A stretch of 64,000 bases of DNA from Clavelina lepadiformis (Eukaryota; Chordata; Ascidiacea; Aplousobranchia; Clavelinidae), in the NCBI RefSeq assembly GCF_947623445.1, contig NC_135240.1:24304001-24368000 (forward strand), in the 5' to 3' direction. Within the stretch, counting starts at the first letter, position 1. The number at the start of each line of letters is the position of its first letter. The position numbers were made by a program, and so were the translations under genes. This document shows, piece after piece, positions 21,701-33,701 of the stretch. The notes below the pieces were generated by a model, which saw nothing but the letters and a program-made list of their open reading frames with translations, was not told the DNA's origin and ran no database searches.

Positions 21701-24700
21701 AGTTTAAAGGTTTCATTTAATAATAGCGATGTGAACTGCAACCTAGTTAAAAAAAATAGAAAGCTAAACAAGACAGAATGTTAACTTATCAGTGGCAACA
21801 TTTATGCTAAATCGTGTTTGCAGTTTGCCTATCTTCAAAAATTACTGCTTGTACATGGTGCATGGAATTACAACCGTCTTGCCAAATGCATATTGTTTTC
21901 ATTTTACAAAAACATCTGTCTTTATCTTATTGAAGTAAGTCAAATATTTTATCTATGTTCACAGCATAAGTGACACAATAACTGAATATAATGTTAAATA
22001 TTTTATGAATAGATTTCGAATTGTAGTTATGTAATTTGTGGTTTTAATTCTATAGTTTTTCTCAAATTACAGCTGTGGTTTGCGTTTTTCAATGGATTTT
22101 CCGGTCAGATTCTCTTTGACAGATGGACCATATCCTTTTATAATATGGTAGGTTTTACACTATTTGAAGTACAAGCTATTAAGAAAATATGAATGAATAT
22201 AATTATCAAGGGAAATATTAAAAATGCCATTTTAAAATTTTTAGTTTTTCACTTCCCTGCCACCGTTATCACTTGGCTTGTTTGAGCGGACGTGCAGCAG
22301 CGAGAACATGATGAAGTACCCACAGCTCTATTCTATATCACAACGTGCTGTCAAATACAACGCTGGAGTGTTCTGGAAAATGTTTGCCAATTCAACGGTC
22401 CATTCATTGCTTCTATTCTTCCTGCCCACTTTTTTGCTATGGCAAGGTCAGTACCTGTAAAACAGACAGGTAAAACTTGTGAGACAATGTGACTATTGAT
22501 CTGCGTATGCTGTGGTAATTATTCTCGGTAACAATCAACTTTATATTTTCAGATGTTGCCTTTTCCGATGGTAAAGTTGGCGGATATTTGTTTTTAGGAA
22601 ACTTTGTTTATACGGTAAGTTACAGTGACTTGTTGTTAATAGGCAACCGTTGCAAAATTTTGAGACTAAATCTAACACGTTTCTGTTCCAGTATGTGGTG
22701 ATTACTGTATGCCTTAAAGCTGGAATGGAGTCGGCCACTTGGACTATAGTAAGTTCCTTGTTCAATTACAGCCTTTGTGTTAATTACTAATCTTCTCAAA
22801 GTCATATTATTCTAGTGCTTACACTCAGTTGCAATGAGAGCAGTGCTCCCTCTCGCTTGTGCAGTTGTGCTTTGCGTCGCACAACATCATAAAAGCTTGC
22901 TTGTATTTTTAGTTTACACACTTATCGGTCTGGGGCAGCATAATAGTGTGGTTTGCATTTTTCGGAGCTTATTCCCACTTCTTTCCCGTGATACCAATCG
23001 GTGCTGAGATGTTGGGCCAGGCAGATAATGTCCTCGCGTCCCCATTATTCTGGTTTGGTTTGATACTCCTCCCACCTGCTGTGCTTTTCCGAGACCTGCT
23101 TTGGAAAGTGTAAGCTAAAATCTGTTCGTTGTGTCTAGCAAGGTCATGTGACATCCCTCTTTAAGTTTGTCGATCCCTTCTAAGATTCCGGCGAAGATTT
23201 CGGAAATCAGTCGTTGAGGAAGTCCAGGAGATGGAGATGGAGCATATTGATCCGACCAACACCATCATGCAAGCGGCCAAACAGAGGTGGGTGGAACAAG
23301 CATGCTGCTCTTGCTTTCCAAGAAAGGTCACGCAAAGAGAAAAAATTTGAAATCGAATATTGTATCTTTCAAAATTGTAGGATTTAGATGTCTTGAAGCT
23401 TTCGTGACCCACGCTTGGCATTTTTGTGAGTTCTGCATGAAATAACAAAGTTTCATGTGCATGACAAAAGACATAACAAAATACAGCTACGCTAAGCTGT
23501 CCTAATACAATTCAAGCCTGGTATTCAAGTGTTGGAAGTACTAGAACTAATTGTTCATAGGCATTTATCATTATAACAAACTTGAGGCAATGTTCACGTT
23601 AGGACTTGGATTGTCCACTTTTACACCTTAAACCTGTTTTACTTGTTGAAGAACAGTTCATGCTTGTGGAACCTTGTTTTTTACTTACGCCCATGGTTTT
23701 GTTTTGCATGCCAATTTGTTGGCATTCAGAGTTATTTAACCATTAAGGACACTTCTTATTATTATCTATTGAGCGCACAATACTTTTTGCTTCGTATAGG
23801 TGTAGATATCTGAAGGCTCTTAATTCTTTTTGACTCTTTACAGTGACCGCTTTCTGAATATCAGTTTGGACACCCTGCCTAGCACTCAATGTTAATTTGT
23901 ATTGGTGAGAATTACAGCTTGCTGCTAAAATTGATTATTAGCAGCTTGGTCGTGGCTTAGTTAAATGGTGGTGGAAGTTTATGAATTGCCCATTTGAACT
24001 AATGTTCCCTAATTAGGTCTAATTTCGGGATAGGTATCTGCTTTAGAATGATGTGGATATTTCATGTAAATACCAACAGTGCTGCATTAATGCTTGCATG
24101 GAGTAGTAATAGATTAGCAGTGTGGCGGTAGATGGCCCTCATAAACATCTAACCACGGCTGGCTATGACATTATTTGTACCTTCGCACTATACTGTATGT
24201 TTTACTAGTATAGTGGGGTAGAAATTATGCTAGTGGTGTAATGCGAGCTGAAAGTTATGGTTCGGTTATCCAATTAATCCATTGCTGTTGGGTTTATGAG
24301 ACTTGAACTTTACACCGCGCTTTGATGTGTTAAGAATTAAGATTGAATCTGGTAAAACATACCGTACTCTAATTATTTCAAGTTATAAACATTTGGTTTA
24401 GTTAGTGACCACCTATCAGGCAAAATCTTGTCATTATTAACAAAACTGAAACTAACTTAACATCAATTTTCACCGATCATTTTTACTTTTTGCATTGAAT
24501 TTCAATATTTCTGAGTTGAGTATGGTGTGCATTGTGTGTGGTTTGAAAAGAAATGCATGAAGTTAATTTGTGCGAAAAGCTTGTCATGCTGATGATTTTC
24601 AATAAATTACTTTGCTCTAGATAGACATCAAATAAAAATTCACTGGAAGCTGATAAGGGGTCTTTATACCTCTACCCATACTTTGAAAGAAATACTTTTA

Positions 24701-25075
24701 AAACGGAATCATGATAATTTTCTCATGATTAATTGAATGTGTTTGCAGTGTGCTTCGTAGCATATATCATTGTAGAATGCTGCTTTACATAAATTTAACG
24801 TTTATATATAACCAGGTGGTAAATCTGCGTTTTATTCCAGCCTCTCAGAAAAAGCTCATCTGTTAAAGAACATGTTCGGAGTCTCGGGTAGAAGTGTTGC
24901 CGGCGATATACCCCTTGAAATATCAGAAGAACACAGGCCAATATCTTCATCAGTAAGATCGTTGCAAGATCCAAACCTGGGATTTGCATTTTCTCAGGAA
25001 GAGGGTGGTGTTGTCTCTCAATCAGACTTAATTCGCCAATACAATTCCGAGCGAAGTAAACCAGAAGGAAATTGA
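12796..25075 (+). CDS. ATP8A: P4-type phospholipid flippase ATP8A1/ATP8A2, 29 exons
   Basis: Exons: 12796-12832, 14050-14109, 14669-14765, 14846-14945, 15398-15496, 16074-16160, 16624-16767, 16886-17019, 17447-17615, 18126-18231, 18352-18479, 18636-18802, 18883-18952, 19086-19231, 19452-19554, 19630-19795, 19932-20023, 20115-20204, 20355-20558, 20963-21175, 21542-21688, 21824-21934, 22073-22147, 22245-22446, 22553-22614, 22692-22748, 22913-23109, 23185-23286, 24841-25075. They total 3600 bases in one frame (1199 aa), close to vertebrate ATP8A. The enzyme moves phosphatidylserine and phosphatidylethanolamine to the cytosolic leaflet. Key motifs: [12 protein letters not shown] (P4 form of the actuator loop, about 196-207), DKTGTLT with phosphorylated D420, [18 protein letters not shown] (D818, D822), PISLLVT in TM4 and the TM5 lysine in FYKN (about 882). 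Exon 2 ends at a GC donor (G|GCAAGT). The first two exons are less certain: exon 2 also has its own in-frame ATG at 14052. Confidence 0.93.
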
Positions 25076-25520
25076 AATTTCTCAACATTTTTCTCTTTGA
25101 CAGTTGTTTTCATATATGCCTACAAGCAGTCAGTCATTGTCGCAAGATCGTTTGTTTACGCAATTCATATGTGCAAAAGCTATACATTGTCAGCGTACGT
25201 GTTGTACTGGGATGCTTAGATAAAAAAGTAATGCTACATAATTTAATTCACTACTTCGTGTCTTGTTTATTATTTGTTGTTAACATATCGTTGTCAAAAT
25301 TCGTAGTTGTACGCGGTTAAAAAGTTATTATATTAACATATCTATGTCTTTATTCTTTAACCTGCCAGTTACATTACCCAATGAGCGGTGTCCAGGTTAA
25401 AGCAACTGCCAATATTTACAAAGAGCAAAGTGGTAATTTCTTTTGTATGAACCGTTATAGTTTTGCAATTTATTTGCTTGTTATTACCTACTACTGATTT
25501 TGATGCATTTGACAGAAAAA

Positions 25521-25526
25521 TTTATT
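25521..25526 (-). promoter_or_regulatory. possible polyadenylation signal of TMA16
   Basis: TTTATT on the plus strand reads AATAAA on the minus strand, about 320 bases after the TMA16 stop. A second one lies at 25469-25474. Confidence 0.35.
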
Positions 25527-25835
25527 TGTATCGTTATAACTAAGTCATGAAAAAATTCAGCGGCATCAACTTTCCATAAGCACTATTTTATAGCATGAGC
25601 TATAAATCATATGTTTCTGTTCCATTTATATTATAATATATTATAGTTGTTATGATACTTGTTAAGTTTTCTTTTTGAATGGTCTATGCTGTTTGTGAAC
25701 TATTGTAAACAGAATCAGCAAATGCATGCATTTACATACGGCTCATGCAATGGTTTATATTTTGAAGTAAGAATGTAACCAATATCACTTTCTGTATCAC
25801 AATGTGTAACGTCTTCATTGAAACAGCAACAGAGC

Positions 25836-25841
25836 AATAAA
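25836..25841 (+). promoter_or_regulatory. possible polyadenylation signal of ATP8A
   Basis: AATAAA 760 bases after the ATP8A stop, immediately before the end of the convergent TMA16 coding sequence. Confidence 0.35.
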
Positions 25842-25843
25842 TG

Positions 25844-27392
25844 TCAGGATCTTGATGTATTAACAATGGTATTACTTTTCGCTTTGGCAAATTTTATCAA
25901 TTTCAACTTGGGCAGAGATTTGGCTTCACCATTCCAAGTTTTGAATTTTCTAAAATCCAAATGATATTTAGTGAAATATCTGGGGAACCAAATATTGAAT
26001 CAAACAATAATGAGGCACCCACCGAACAAACTCCGCATTTAGTAAATCAGGTATCTCAATCCCAGCAGAGTTGAACAGCATGGCCTCATGTTCCTGTGCT
26101 ATGGTTATTGCACGCTCCCTGGCATGATGTTGTGTGGAATTTCTACATCCCACATTTTGGATAATACTGATTTGTTCCAATTCATCTGTGAAACGCTGAA
26201 GGTACCTAAAATGGTTTAAACATATCTGTAGCTTAAATATTTGTTGGGGTAAAATTAGTACTTGGTTGGTGACCTTTTCACGCAATTGTAAAAACTATGA
26301 ACCCATACAGACATTTTTTATTTAAGAAACCGTAAAGACCTCAAGTTTCTACAAGCTTTGAAACTTTAGCATCGGGACAAACATTTTTGTCATTCGTTAT
26401 TGTTGCTCTGGTTTTAAATTTGACATGATCAAAATCGTATGGCTATGTTTAAAGCATTGCCGTCAAACTCCAATTTTAACATTTTCTTAACTGAAAAAGG
26501 CTAATTCTGCCTTTGTTCAGTGGTCTTTCATTGAAAAGCAGGTCATAGGTTAATGAATACTCTTAAAACATTTCAAAAGCATTTTTACCAAAGCTTGAGA
26601 AAGTGAAGGCCACCTACAATCAGAAGCTTCAGCCCAAAGTTTTTTGTACAAATAATAGTGTGTAGTCTACGTAGCCCTGATGTATTTGGTATACGTATAT
26701 ACATAAATTAATACAGGCACATTTAACAATAGGTTAGTGTCATTGCCTAACAAACCTTTCTACCAAGTCTTCTAAAATTGGTCTGTCATAGTAGGTAATT
26801 TGGTCATCCATATTTTCTTGAAACCATAACAGCTTTTTCACCACCCCATCAAGTTTTGATGCTTTTTCCTTGATTTTGTCCAATTTCTTATGATGCTTGT
26901 GAGTTGATCTCGCTAATTGCAAAGCTTTGCGACTGTTTGGATGGATCAACGACTTTGACTTTTGTTTAGGTGCTTTTGGCTGCAACATGGTAAAAGTTCA
27001 AGGCGTCATATATTCATCACAAAGCAAGGTTTTTGAAAGTAGCATTTTATAGTTTATCGTATTTAAAAATAGCCTAGCACTGGTACCAGTCTATGGCAGT
27101 GGCACAAAACTTAACACCCATTAGATTGACTGGAAATTATGGCAAGTTTTGACGAAAAATCATGTTTACAAATATGCAAATTTTGGCATGATGGCGTGCA
27201 CTGAAGCCTCAATTCTATATTTACCATAAATTGGCGTTCAAACAACGTGTTTATTGATTTTTCTTTGTTTATTGATTATAAATCCGCATGATGTAAATAT
27301 TTGGTATGCATGTAATGGTGATGAATCTTGTGCGTACAGGTGCAACATTTTCCCCTTCGGCCCACAAGGCCAGTGTACTAAGTACTTACCAT
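25844..27392 (-). CDS. TMA16: translation machinery-associated protein 16, 4 exons
   Basis: Coding parts in transcript order: 27392-27390, 26979-26756, 26205-26023, 25949-25844, giving 171 aa (human 203). TMA16 is a conserved 60S-biogenesis factor that binds pre-ribosomal particles. Recognised by alignment from memory: an initial MPK, LIHPNSRKALQLAR (family IHPYSRKAAQI), LVERYLQRFTDELEQI (family LIERYLNRFSSELEQI), GIEIPDLLNA, then FKTW...LPKLK, which needs the short last exon. The ATG sits at the very end of exon 1 (ATATG|GTAAGT) and exon 2 begins CCAAAAGCACC, restoring the expected MPK start. The alternative ATG at 26988 would need the acceptor TTGCAG to be read as coding and gives MLQPK. 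The protein is basic and rich in lysine. The extreme C-terminus is shorter than human and lacks its acidic tail. Confidence 0.88.
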
Positions 27393-28204
27393 ATTTTAAC
27401 AGCTTTTTCAAAGCCAAGTTCACCACGGGCAGACTGGTTTGGAAAATTAACACCAATAGGCCTCCCACATCAACGACAGCGTGAAATGTATTTCATAAGA
27501 TTGATCTTTTACAGGGGACGGTAATGAATGCTCAAGTTCTCAATTCCAACAATAGAGTACCAGTACCTATAAAAAATCTGCAGTAACTTAACGTATTAGT
27601 CAATCAGGCTGGTCCGCTAGTGCATCCACAATTTCACTAACATCACAAACACCATTACGTTTGTTATGATCACTTTAAGTTCGTGCCTATTGCTTTTTAC
27701 AGCTAGCCTAGCCTAGCTAGCTTCAGGCTAGCCTAGTGCTTTTTACAGCAAGCAATACCGTACTGTAATAAGGACAGTTTTAAATTCGGGCATTACTATG
27801 TAGCGGCCGTTGGGGGACTTTTTAGTTTGTCGCTGGTTGGCGCCCTCGGGATGCTCCCAGCACGTGTTGATTTCCGCACTGTACGTTCGTTTTACTACCC
27901 CATTCGTTTATGCACTGCTTGAGCACAGGACGCAAGATTAAATAAAGGTTGAACTAAGAAGGTGGTGTTCATTTACTTTAATATATGAACAAAACTGGCA
28001 TACAACTAAAACAGCAACCTTCTGAAACAAGGAGTCAACAACGGAACAACGCAACAACAACTTATCTTTGCCATAACTATACAAAAAATCAATAAAACAA
28101 AATAAAAAATGTATGCCAATCGAAACTCGATCGATGAGAAATCATCATTGATTTTAAGTTGTGCAAAAAATTTCTCCCGTCCGAGAACAAGATTAGGTTA
28201 TCAG

Positions 28205-28305
28205 GGTCTAGTGAAGAAGTGCACAATATAAATGACGTTACAGTTTGAGTAGCTGGGGTCTAGTATACAAATGCATCCTGTGGTTGTGCACTTCCGCACT
28301 AGATC
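28205..28305. mobile_element. 101-bp MITE, copy 2 of the family at 8005
   Basis: The left end GGTCTAGTGAAGAAGTGCAC and the right end, read in reverse, GATCTAGTGCGGAAGTGCAC are 22-base inverted repeats (each continues with AA). The right half matches the 8005-8111 copy in opposite orientation. There is no coding capacity. Confidence 0.65.
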
Positions 28306-28663
28306 TCATTATCGTACCATCGCTCATCTATTTAACTTCGCTTTTCTAACTTATGTTTATAACTTATATTACGTCTAACTCATACATAAATACTTACGCC
28401 GCACAGTTAAAGGCGAAAAATACAACCCTCAGACGTAGGAAAGTCTTTGTACGACATCCGGGGATCTTCATCACTCGAGTCCTGATCACAGAGCTAGTCT
28501 TTGAGCAAGTTCCGATCGTCACACATTTTTTCTTTTGTTTTTTTTTTAAATATTTTTATGTAGTGTTGTCCGAATATAGAACTGTAGGTCCACTAAACAG
28601 GGGCAAGTGTCGATAATAATCTGTAATCTCCTTTGCCCAAAGAGATTTCAACAGTATGGCACC

Positions 28664-28720
28664 AACGATATAAAGAACTTCTTATAATCATCTTCTAAAG
28701 AATAGTTCTTTATATCGTTG
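28664..28720. mobile_element. 57-bp hairpin insertion flanked by 8-bp duplication
   Basis: The arms AACGATATAAAGAACT and AGTTCTTTATATCGTT pair perfectly around a 24-base loop. ATGGCACC lies on both sides (28656-28663 and 28721-28728), like a target-site duplication. It is far shorter than a usual MITE. An 8-bp duplication suggests hAT-type mobilisation, but the ends do not look like known hAT termini. Confidence 0.6.
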
Positions 28721-30584
28721 ATGGCACCATTGGGTTTCGAATACGGAACACAAGCCACAGTTAGTTGTCGAACCTGGTAGCTTTCTGAATATGTACAGTA
28801 GTTTAACTAAATTTACATTTTTGCCGTTAATTCGGTTATTGCACTATTTTTAGTCTAATATTTTAGTTTTTGTGACTTCAAATTTTTATGATACCATTTT
28901 CAAGAAAAGTGACACGTCACAACCTGCAAACGCCATATAGCAAAATGCCGCCTGCCAGGGAAAGATCCACACTACATTGCATTTATGCGCTGTGGGACTA
29001 GGCTATACGTTTTGTAGGTTTTGCAACGAAAATGTTTTGACGTATAAACAACTTGGACAAAAAAGAACAAAGAACCGGATATCTTATACCGGTACTTTCG
29101 CACCTACTGGGAGCCTGTACAAAAGCCGTAGTTGAAAGTGTGACAGCTGCATCGCCTGCATGCAATGAAAAGCTGGTTATTTACGCCAATTAACGGATTT
29201 ATAATAATTATAGTATCATGCTATGCACACCTTACTGCATTTCTGCCATCACGTCCAACGTACTGCTTTGCAGCTTTAATGCACCACACGCTAAAATTTG
29301 CGTCTTTGCATGCACAATTTCTCGTTGAAAACTGCCGTACTTTCCGGTCTGGTACAGTAAGGGGCGGCTTCCGTACATTTCTTCGCATCAAACCATCAAA
29401 AAAATTTCCATTGAACACATATATAAGGAGTTGTAGGGAGCATACTGCTGAGTTTTGCATACCTGCACTCAATATTTCTTTTCATGAGCTTCAGTGCCGC
29501 ACCTAAGGTGACTTTTCATTTGGACTTAAATACTTGGACAGAGCTTCTTTGAGCTCAAATGTTGATGGAATTATTAAAAATGTGTAGTTGCGCACTTTAT
29601 TGCATCCAAACATTATTGCACACTACACTTGCCATTTTTAATTCTTTGGCACACCCAAGATCTTGCTGAAAATGGCTATAATCTGGAGTCAGGGCCTAGT
29701 CTATGTACTTTGCAAATTTTTCATTCAGGGAACGTTTTGTCACACCAGATTGGAAAGTTTGCTTAGCGTGCGGGAGATAAAAATAAATTGCAAGTATAAT
29801 GGCTATTGTTTCATTTTGATTGTGTGGGGGATTCTTTCCGAAAAACAGCAAATTTTCAAATCTGGTGGTCACACATTTCGTTCTCGGAGCTCGGTCTCTG
29901 TCTGGTTCAGTTGTAAATTGCAATCGGCTTTGCATTGCCATTAATGCTGCAAATAAGTGGGCACTGAACAGCACACCTATTTTAACTGCTTGCCTAAACA
30001 GTCTGGTTTATTGTTGGCTTAGCCTGCAGAGTATGGATATTTTCAGCAATATCTTATGTGTGGCAAAAAAGCAAAAATGAAATGTGCTGGTACACAAAAA
30101 TGCCCCGACACACTTACAGTGCACAATTAGGTGCGCATTTACATAGAAATTGACTGATTCAATCTCTTAATGAACAAAACATTAAATTTGCAAAGGACTG
30201 TCCCAGTCAATAAGTGCAAAAACACACATATAAAATGCGCCACTGTTGTTCATGAAAAACAATATTTATTGAGTGCGCCTTAACCGAATTCTGCAGTCTG
30301 GCAATTAGCTGTGGAGAGCAAATATGTGATTCCAATGGACAAGGTTGTCATAGTACAATAGAAATTAGTATTATTAGGACCTGGAGGAATGTGATCTAGA
30401 CAATAAATGAATTCATTAAATAGATCTAAATCCACTCTAACATTTAATATTTCCGTTAATGTTTTGTTGACTTTATCTTAGGTCCATCAATCTGTTTACA
30501 GAAGGACATTTAAGAACTGTTTAATACTGGCTGACTTGACACAGTGGCATAAAACACACTGGATATTCGACGCATTTGAAAACC

Positions 30585-33571
30585 ATGAATGCCATTAAAG
30601 GAAGTTTGATTTTGTTTATTATAGGTTTGTTTTGTCATACGGCAAGCCCAAAGACAAAGCAGGTAAGAACGAATGTCATTTTAGTAGTAGCTTGTATGAC
30701 AATTAGGCTAATTCATCAGACACTCATTTTGCACTTATTTTCAGCCGTATCTGCACATTTTGGGCATTAGTCAAGCTATTCGTTGTGGAGCACTGTTTTG
30801 CTGTAAAAAGCACTGCACTGCCCCAATGGTTGCTTGACACTTCCTTATGGCAGCAATCTGTCACTTTTTCGCTGATTTTGGTTAACTTTATACTTCTGCC
30901 AATACACTTATGAAAAATCACTTATTGATTAGTTAACAGTGATTGTTTAATGCAACAATTGTTTAAACTTTATATGGTATAGGCTAGTTAACGATTGTTG
31001 TATAACTGTTCAAGAAATGTTTTGGCTTTTGTGTGTGTAAGCCATGTGACAGAATGAAAATGTTTTCTGTACGGTTTGATTGTTTTTGTTTGAGACATTC
31101 ATTCTATTACTACTGTAGTATCAAACTTGACATAAACATCACAACATGAAATCAACATCACCAATATTCAAGGATGCTGATTTCACATTGTGATGTCATA
31201 ATCGTCAACTCCCTTATGTCATAATCGTCAACTCCCTTATATCATAAATAGCGGTGAGTTTGAAAGATAAACTTTCGTCAATAACTGCTTAACCATCAAA
31301 TATTAGAGAAAAATTCTTTACGGATTTGACTTACTGAAAGCTGTTCTAATAATATGCATAAAGGGCAGCTTGTTTCAGCGCTTGCCACTCACTTTAAGAA
31401 AAATTTGTTGACAACAGTTAATCTTTGCTTTGATTGCTTTTCCGTTTTGTGGCATTAATAAGCAACAAAATGGTCTATTTTAGACCTTAGCTATAATTCT
31501 GGTTCTGCCATGCATACCCATATGTAATGCTCAATGTATGTTATTGGAGTTGGAAATACAGTTTATATATTTGGAAATTGGTATATAGTTTACTGTTCTA
31601 GAGAAGATGTGATTAGGTCAATGATGCTTAAAATTTGCTTGTTAATTTCAGGAGGTTCTTCAAGAAAAGGTGCATCAACTTATGGAATGGAGTAATCGAA
31701 GAACAGTCATTCAAATGGGCGGCAGCAAATTTGCTAATTATGTCAAGTGAGGAAAATAATGCATTAGGAATGATTTAAACAATGGAAGCAGAGTGGTTGA
31801 ATTTATGTATTTTTTATTACAGAAGTAAACCAAGAAATTATTCTGTGATTGTCATGTTCACTGCTCTTAATCCCAAAAGAGGCTGCTCTGTATGCCAAGA
31901 AGCCAGTGATGAATTTACAATTTTAGCCAATTCTTATCGCTTTTCCCCAGCATATAGCAATTCTCTGTTTTTCGGTGTTGTCGATTTCGATGATGGTCAA
32001 GATATATTTAGAACTGTAATTAATTCTGCTGTCGTAATTTACGTACTGGTGTTGTTTAGATAAGTAAACAATGTAATAGATTAGTTACTAACTTTAATAA
32101 TTGTGCTACGAAACGCTCACTTGATGTTTAAGTAATTTTTAATTTGAAAGCAAATCATTATATTCTCTTTCTTGCAGCTTGGTCTTAATTCTGCCCCTGC
32201 TTTTATACACTTCCCAGCAAAAGGTAAGCGTAAGGCTGTTGACACCTATGACATTCAAAGATATGGTTTTCATGCCGACAACATTGCAAAATGGATGGCA
32301 GAACGAACAGAAATAGTTGTAAGTTAAACTCTGTAATGATGGATGGAGTGTGTAACAATTGGATTTGCTAGATCGGTGAACCAACTCACACTGCTAACTG
32401 TAAAGTGCTTTAGGTTTTTATTTTTGTTACTTAATGCATGTTTTAATGTATGTGAAAAATGACCTCTAAACTTTTTTTCAAATTATTTGTATACTTTCGG
32501 TAGATTTGATATTAACTTGTATAGTCTACCAAACTTATGCAATCATTACAACTAATTATTTATGTACATATTATATATATATAAGTAGGTATGCTCCATT
32601 TATTTTTATGCACATGTACTTTTGTTCTCTTAGGTTCGCATATTCCGACCTCCAAATTATATGGGCACAGTAGTTTTGGTGCTGCTCTTTTCGCTGGCTG
32701 GTGGCTTGCTGTATGTCAGACGCAATAGTTTAGATTTCTTCTACAACAAAACCTTTTGGGGCGTTCTCTCAATTGTAGGTTATCACAACTAGTTTATTCT
32801 TTTATTACCGATATTTTGCTTCTAATACTAAAATGTATTTTTGAAGAATAATTTATACATAATAAGTAAAATGAATACACAAAGTAATTTGAGGAGCCAG
32901 ACAAGGATGAAACATCATAAAAATGGCATAAATAGTATATACAGTTATACACGTTTCGCTTGTACAACCATTGTCAATGCAAGTTTTTATATTTCTGTTC
33001 GTTGTAGTTTTAATTCAAGCTTCTGCTTATGACGTTAGAAGTGTGTTTTATTGACTTTTATATTTGTATAACATAAGACTTGTGAATTCCAACATTGTGG
33101 AATTAGGCAAACTACTCCAGTTTGGTTATGGTAAAATTTCTTTGTAGTTCATTGTGCTTGGAATGACATCGGGTCAAATGTGGAACCATATACGTGGGCC
33201 ACCATATTATCACCGTAACCCGCAGAACGGTGCCATTCATTATATTCATGGAAGCAGTCAAGGCCAACTTGTAGCAGAAACCCACCTTGTTATGCTCATT
33301 AATGCTGCCATTGTGGTTGGGTTTGCTCTTCTTAGTGAGGTGCATAATCCTGAAATGGAAGTTTCAAAACGAAGAGGTAGAATTTCTTCAATTGCCCTTG
33401 ATATACAGTAAACTATTTAAAATGCAGCTGAAATGCTTGAGAAATAATTTTTATTTTTGTTTAGTTTTCGCCATTGGAGGTTTAGTCATGGTTGTATTCT
33501 TCTTCAGTCTATTGATATCAGTCTTTCGAAGAAAATACCAAAGTTATCCATACAGTTTGCTGATACGTTGA
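30585..33571 (+). CDS. MAGT1: oligosaccharyltransferase thioredoxin-like subunit MAGT1/TUSC3, 7 exons
   Basis: Exons: 30585-30662, 31652-31746, 31823-32015, 32178-32318, 32634-32774, 33148-33376, 33465-33571; phases agree and give 327 aa (human 335). This is the Ost3/Ost6-type subunit of the STT3B oligosaccharyltransferase in the ER membrane. It forms transient mixed disulfides with substrates to aid N-glycosylation. Residues 1-22 are a signal peptide. The lumenal thioredoxin fold carries the redox motif CSVC (C79, C82) in [13 protein letters not shown], followed by [13 protein letters not shown] and [13 protein letters not shown]. Four membrane segments follow, with the conserved [20 protein letters not shown] and the C-terminal YPYSLL. 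Start: ATG at 30585, the first before the signal peptide. AATAAA lies at 33696, 125 bases after the stop. Vertebrates have two paralogues; this may be the single ancestor of both. Confidence 0.94.
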
Positions 33572-33695
33572 GTGAAAAACGTTCCATCTCTGCTTATTAA
33601 TCAGACTATGTTATTTTGCATGGGCACTCCTGATTTCAACCAGCTTTCAGGGCTTTCATTTACAAAAATTATCCGGATATGGAAGATTACTGTGC

Positions 33696-33701
33696 AATAA
33701 A
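33696..33701 (+). promoter_or_regulatory. polyadenylation signal AATAAA of MAGT1
   Basis: AATAAA 125 bases after the stop codon, the normal distance range for a short 3' untranslated region. Confidence 0.6.

Larger units (their letters stand above)
25076..25843. other. overlapping 3' untranslated regions of ATP8A (+) and TMA16 (-)
   Basis: No coding exon. The plus-strand AATAAA at 25836 would carry the ATP8A transcript right up to the TMA16 stop. Minus-strand AATAAA signals (seen as TTTATT at 25469 and 25521) would carry TMA16 into the ATP8A 3' region. If both are used, the transcripts overlap antisense by about 300 bases. Confidence 0.5.
27393..30584. other. 3.2-kb gene-free stretch with small mobile elements
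   Basis: The first bases are the 5' leader and promoter of TMA16. Two small elements follow (28205-28305 and 28664-28720) and a motif at 27799-27846 that recurs at 52813-52859. A word pair (TGCTTTTTACAGC) near 27692 and 27739 flanks a palindromic CTAGCCTAG stretch. Open frames of 76-113 codons (for example 29165-29506 plus, 29221-29472 minus) overlap on opposite strands and resemble nothing known; I do not call them. Confidence 0.45.

Noticed and set aside
27238..27468. 76-codon minus-strand frame at the TMA16 5' end as a separate gene
   Set aside because: It lacks an ATG start and its open part coincides with the TMA16 first exon, which is better explained as a 5' leader ending in the start codon.
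29165..29506. 113-codon plus-strand frame
   Set aside because: Overlapped by an 83-codon frame on the other strand, no family resemblance and no splice support.
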